From Planctomycetaceae bacterium (GTDB taxonomy: Bacteria; Planctomycetota; Planctomycetia; Pirellulales; Thermoguttaceae): a stretch of DNA of 8,532 bases. Positions 6,205 through 8,532 of this stretch are shown piece by piece. The stretch covers positions 1-8,532 of the forward strand of contig DOEZ01000071.1 of assembly GCA_003532715.1 (NCBI GenBank), read 5' to 3'. How positions within the stretch are numbered: position 1 is the first letter of the stretch; each line of letters begins with the position of its first letter. Made by a program: the position numbers and the translations under genes. The notes under the pieces were generated by a model, which saw only the letters and a list, made by a program, of their open reading frames with translations, was not told the DNA's origin and searched no databases.

Positions 6205-8532
6205 CTATTCGTCGAATGCCGATGGGTCGATGCCCGGCGCTTGGTTCGATCGCAGCGGGGCCAACCACCCGACGACGACGCTGTCTGCCGGCCGTTCGAC
6301 GGTTTGACCGGCGAACTCAACCTTGCTGCGAACCAGCCCGTCGATCGCGATGGAATCATCCGCCATCAGCGTGACTTGCGTCAATTCGCCTTGGCGTCCG
6401 GCGATAGGATTTTCGGGCGTGACCAGCGAGCCCTGGCCGCTCCAGGCGATTTGTTTCAGGAGGCCGCTGGACAGGGCATCGTCGGCGAAGGAGAGCAGCG
6501 GTTCGCCCGCCTTCAGGGCAAACACGCAATCGTTGGCTTCGATGCGAACGCTGCCGGCCGCTCCTTGGCTGACGGCGTCGAACCGCACGACGGGCCCGGA
6601 GCCGCGGAGCGTCGTTCGGTCGAGCGCGAGAACCATCGGTTCATCGGGTCCGTGGAGTCGCCGCAGGCAAACCAAGGGTCCGTCACCAACGTGCAGCACG
6701 TTCGAGAATCGCAGTGCCAATGCCCCGTGCGCGCGGCAATCGATCGCCGCCTCGACGCCGGCGAAGACACATCGCTCGACGCTGATCGCGCCGCTGGGAA
6801 GCGACGTGGCGGCGGCGTTCTCGTCCGTCGGATGCATCCAGCGAATCGCATCGACGCCGGGCCTGGTTGCATGAAATGTGCAGCCGCGCAGGGTGACGCC
6901 CGGTGAGTGCAGCACGAGAATCGCCGCCGGCGGCCGCCGATCGGATGCGAGACTGGAGCCGTCAAGGACAAAATCGATGTTCTCGAAGACAACGTCGGGC
7001 GTATCGACAAGCAGCCCCTGGGACGCCACCCGCAGGCGGATTCGCTTGCCCGACGGATCGCGAACCCGCTGGCCCGGCCGAAGCGACACCCGGGCGACCG
7101 GTTCGCGTGCGTCGCTCCAATCCGCAAGGGCCGTTTCGTGGCCGTCGCGTTGGGGCGTTGTTGGTGATTTTTCACACCCGAGGGCGGGTGTGCCACGTGA
7201 TTCATCACATCCGGGGGCGGGTGTGCTACGTGGTTGGTTGGTTGCCGTGATGGCCGAGGCGTGGATGACCTTGCTGTTGTCATCTGACAATGGTGGACTT
7301 GATTCCGTGATGGGGCCGGATTCGAGCAGGGGAAGCGGTGTCGCAATAAGCATCTCGGCCGCCATGGCGATCGACGCCGATTCCGCCGGCGCGGTGGCTA
7401 ACGGTTCGCACGGCCGAGCCTCGCGCAGATCATCGCTGGGCCGAAAGACGGGCAATAGCACGGCGATTGCGACGGCACAGGCGGCTGCCGCGCCAAGGCA
7501 TAGCTTCTTCCAACGTGCGAAGCCGGGCCGAACTCCAACTCCGTGCCGCAGCGGCATCGGCCCCGCGACGTCACGCACGGCGAGCCGAAGACGGCCTTGT
7601 CCGCGAGGCGTCGTCGGCCCGAGCATCGACGCCAGCTCAACCATCCCGGCGGGGCGATCGTTGGAGAGCGGTCGCGTGCAGGCCCGGATGACGGCCAACA
7701 GTTCTTTCGGCACTTCGGGGGCCAATGGACGTGGATCGACCACTTCGGCCCGCTGGGCTGTCTGCAGCTTAGTCAGTCCGTCGCCGCCGGGCAAAGGGTC
7801 GCGCCCCGTGAGCAAATGCCACCACAAGCACCCACAGGCGTAGACGTCACTCGCGGTGTTCGCGGGCGTCGCATCGCGAATCCGTTCCGGGGCGAGTCCG
7901 TCGAACGCCTCGGGAGGCAGGTCGAGATGGGCGTACCCTTCACGCGGGCGGAGAACTGCGCGCAGACCGGGAAACGGCAGTCGCGGGCCGATTCGCGCGT
8001 CGTTCCGGGTCGAGCCGAGGGTCAAGGTGGCCGCGCGAAGGTCGCCGTGGCAAAGGCCCGCCTGTTCGAGCGCCACTAGGCCGGTCATCATGGCCCGCGC
8101 GATTTCCAGAACCATTTCTGGCGGGAATCGGCCGTGGAAGATCATCGCCTCGGCGGCGGTCCGACCATGGTGTTGGCCGCACGCGGCCCAGACCTGGGTG
8201 CCCTCATCGCCCCAGTCCTCGACCGGCGCGAGGACGTCGCAAGGCAGTTCGCGAGACGCCACGACCAGTTGTTCGAGCCCATCTCGGATCGAGCTGGCTG
8301 GGGCTTCGTGGTACCGACGGACGGCCAGTCGTCGGATCTCGCCGCTTTCGATATGGCGAGCCAGAAAGGTCTCGGCATAGCCCAAACTGCCCAGCCTGTT
8401 GTGGAGTACATAGGGCCCGACTCGGAGCTTCTCGCCTCGTCCCGCGTTGATTTCGGCCGCCTGAAACGGCGTGAGCAGTCGAGCCTTGACCAGGGCGTCG
8501 ACCCATACTGAGAGAAACAGCGGCAGCCCCCG
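6205..8532 (-). CDS. Membrane-anchored protein kinase-like (likely pseudokinase) with beta-helix-like C-terminus, 5' end missing
   Basis: The frame is open to the right edge: 775 residues are visible and the start lies outside. A TTG at 8385 is internal, because upstream codons encode 'LLTPFQAAEINAG' and 'LRVGPYVLHNRLGS', the usual planctomycete kinase leader. Kinase-like region, residues 38-305: the Gly loop is degraded (LGSLGYAETF), the VAIK lysine is Arg (LAVR, R72), HRDLKPEN reads HGDLRAAT (162-169; Asp kept, Asn lost), and no DFG is seen ('IGPRLP' instead). 'APERI' (214-218), 'SDVYACG' (228-234) and 'NDRP' (291-294) keep the fold signatures. One membrane segment lies at about 344-363. 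A Pro/Ser/Thr-rich linker (365-475) contains a duplicated 11-residue unit. Residues about 483-735 ('VVFENIDFVLDG', 'VTLRGCTFHAT', 'ISVERCVFAG', 'LRFSNVLHV') look like a right-handed beta-helix, presumably outside the membrane. A sensing or scaffolding role is inferred. Confidence 0.87.
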   Translation of the reverse strand, partial: RGLPLFLSVWVDALVKARLLTPFQAAEINAGRGEKLRVGPYVLHNRLGSLGYAETFLARHIESGEIRRLAVRRYHEAPASSIRDGLEQLVVASRELPCDVLAPVEDWGDEGTQVWAACGQHHGRTAAEAMIFHGRFPPEMVLEIARAMMTGLVALEQAGLCHGDLRAATLTLGSTRNDARIGPRLPFPGLRAVLRPREGYAHLDLPPEAFDGLAPERIRDATPANTASDVYACGCLWWHLLTGRDPLPGGDGLTKLQTAQRAEVVDPRPLAPEVPKELLAVIRACTRPLSNDRPAGMVELASMLGPTTPRGQGRLRLAVRDVAGPMPLRHGVGVRPGFARWKKLCLGAAAACAVAIAVLLPVFRPSDDLREARPCEPLATAPAESASIAMAAEMLIATPLPLLESGPITESSPPLSDDNSKVIHASAITATNQPRSTPAPGCDESRGTPALGCEKSPTTPQRDGHETALADWSDAREPVARVSLRPGQRVRDPSGKRIRLRVASQGLLVDTPDVVFENIDFVLDGSSLASDRRPPAAILVLHSPGVTLRGCTFHATRPGVDAIRWMHPTDENAAATSLPSGAISVERCVFAGVEAAIDCRAHGALALRFSNVLHVGDGPLVCLRRLHGPDEPMVLALDRTTLRGSGPVVRFDAVSQGAAGSVRIEANDCVFALKAGEPLLSFADDALSSGLLKQIAWSGQGSLVTPENPIAGRQGELTQVTLMADDSIAIDGLVRSKVEFAGQTVERPADSVVVGWLAPLRSNQAPGIDPSAFDE
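7173..7225. repeat. Tandem pair of palindromic 33-bp units inside the kinase-like gene
   Basis: Copy one is CACACCCG (7173-7180), loop AGGG, CGGGTGTG (7185-7192), a perfect 8-bp stem. Copy two, exactly 33 bp on, is CACATCCG (7206-7213), loop GGGG, CGGGTGTG (7218-7225), with one mismatch. The palindromes are followed by nearly the same bases (CCACGTG and CTACGTG). The 33-bp period keeps frame and encodes two 11-residue units, 'TPAPGCDESRG' and 'TPALGCEKSPT', in the linker between membrane segment and beta-helix. It looks like a short palindromic element that entered and duplicated where the protein tolerates it. Confidence 0.8.

Noticed and set aside
6878..7843. Long + strand open frames (6118-6906 and 6878-7843) opposite the kinase-like gene
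   Set aside because: They mirror a clear kinase-like and beta-helix frame, are Arg/Ser-rich low-complexity, and one begins inside the palindrome at 6114-6190.

Overview
The window looks like a piece of a planctomycete chromosome, probably of the Pirellulales/Rhodopirellula kind. This is inferred from protein style, not from a marker gene. The DNA is GC-rich. It carries a DUF1570-type secreted metallopeptidase, a secreted HEAT-like plus STN-like protein, a kinase-like membrane protein with the 'LLTPFQ..EI..G' leader common in planctomycete kinases, and a very long non-SMC coiled-coil protein whose C-terminal block I associate with planctomycetes. There are no phage, plasmid, transposase, CRISPR or defence genes, so it reads as ordinary chromosome.

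Layout, left to right: (1) the 3' half of rsmE (+), open at the left edge. (2) A 973-residue coiled-coil protein (-), converging on rsmE with 21 bp between the stop codons. Its middle is three in-register 210-residue (630-bp) tandem repeats. (3) A 157-bp gap with two candidate promoters for the coiled-coil gene, one placed so that the mRNA would be leaderless. (4) A secreted HEATH-motif metallopeptidase-like protein (-). (5) A 209-bp divergent control region with a perfect extended -10 element, a GC-rich palindrome and two ribosome binding sites that decide the starts of the flanking genes. (6) A secreted 425-residue protein (+). (7) A 132-bp convergent gap filled mostly by a long inverted repeat. 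(8) A kinase-like membrane protein (-) that runs off the right edge, with degraded catalytic motifs, one membrane segment and a beta-helix-like C-terminal domain. Its linker contains a duplicated 33-bp palindromic unit.

The genes do not form an operon. Neighbours are convergent or divergent except for the coiled-coil and metallopeptidase genes, and that pair is separated by its own promoter region. Three of the five products are predicted to act at or beyond the cytoplasmic membrane, but nothing in the sequence shows they share a pathway. I found no convincing new multi-gene system. The most rewarding items are the predicted pseudokinase/beta-helix fusion, the partly homogenised 210-residue repeats, and the two kinds of palindromic repeat.
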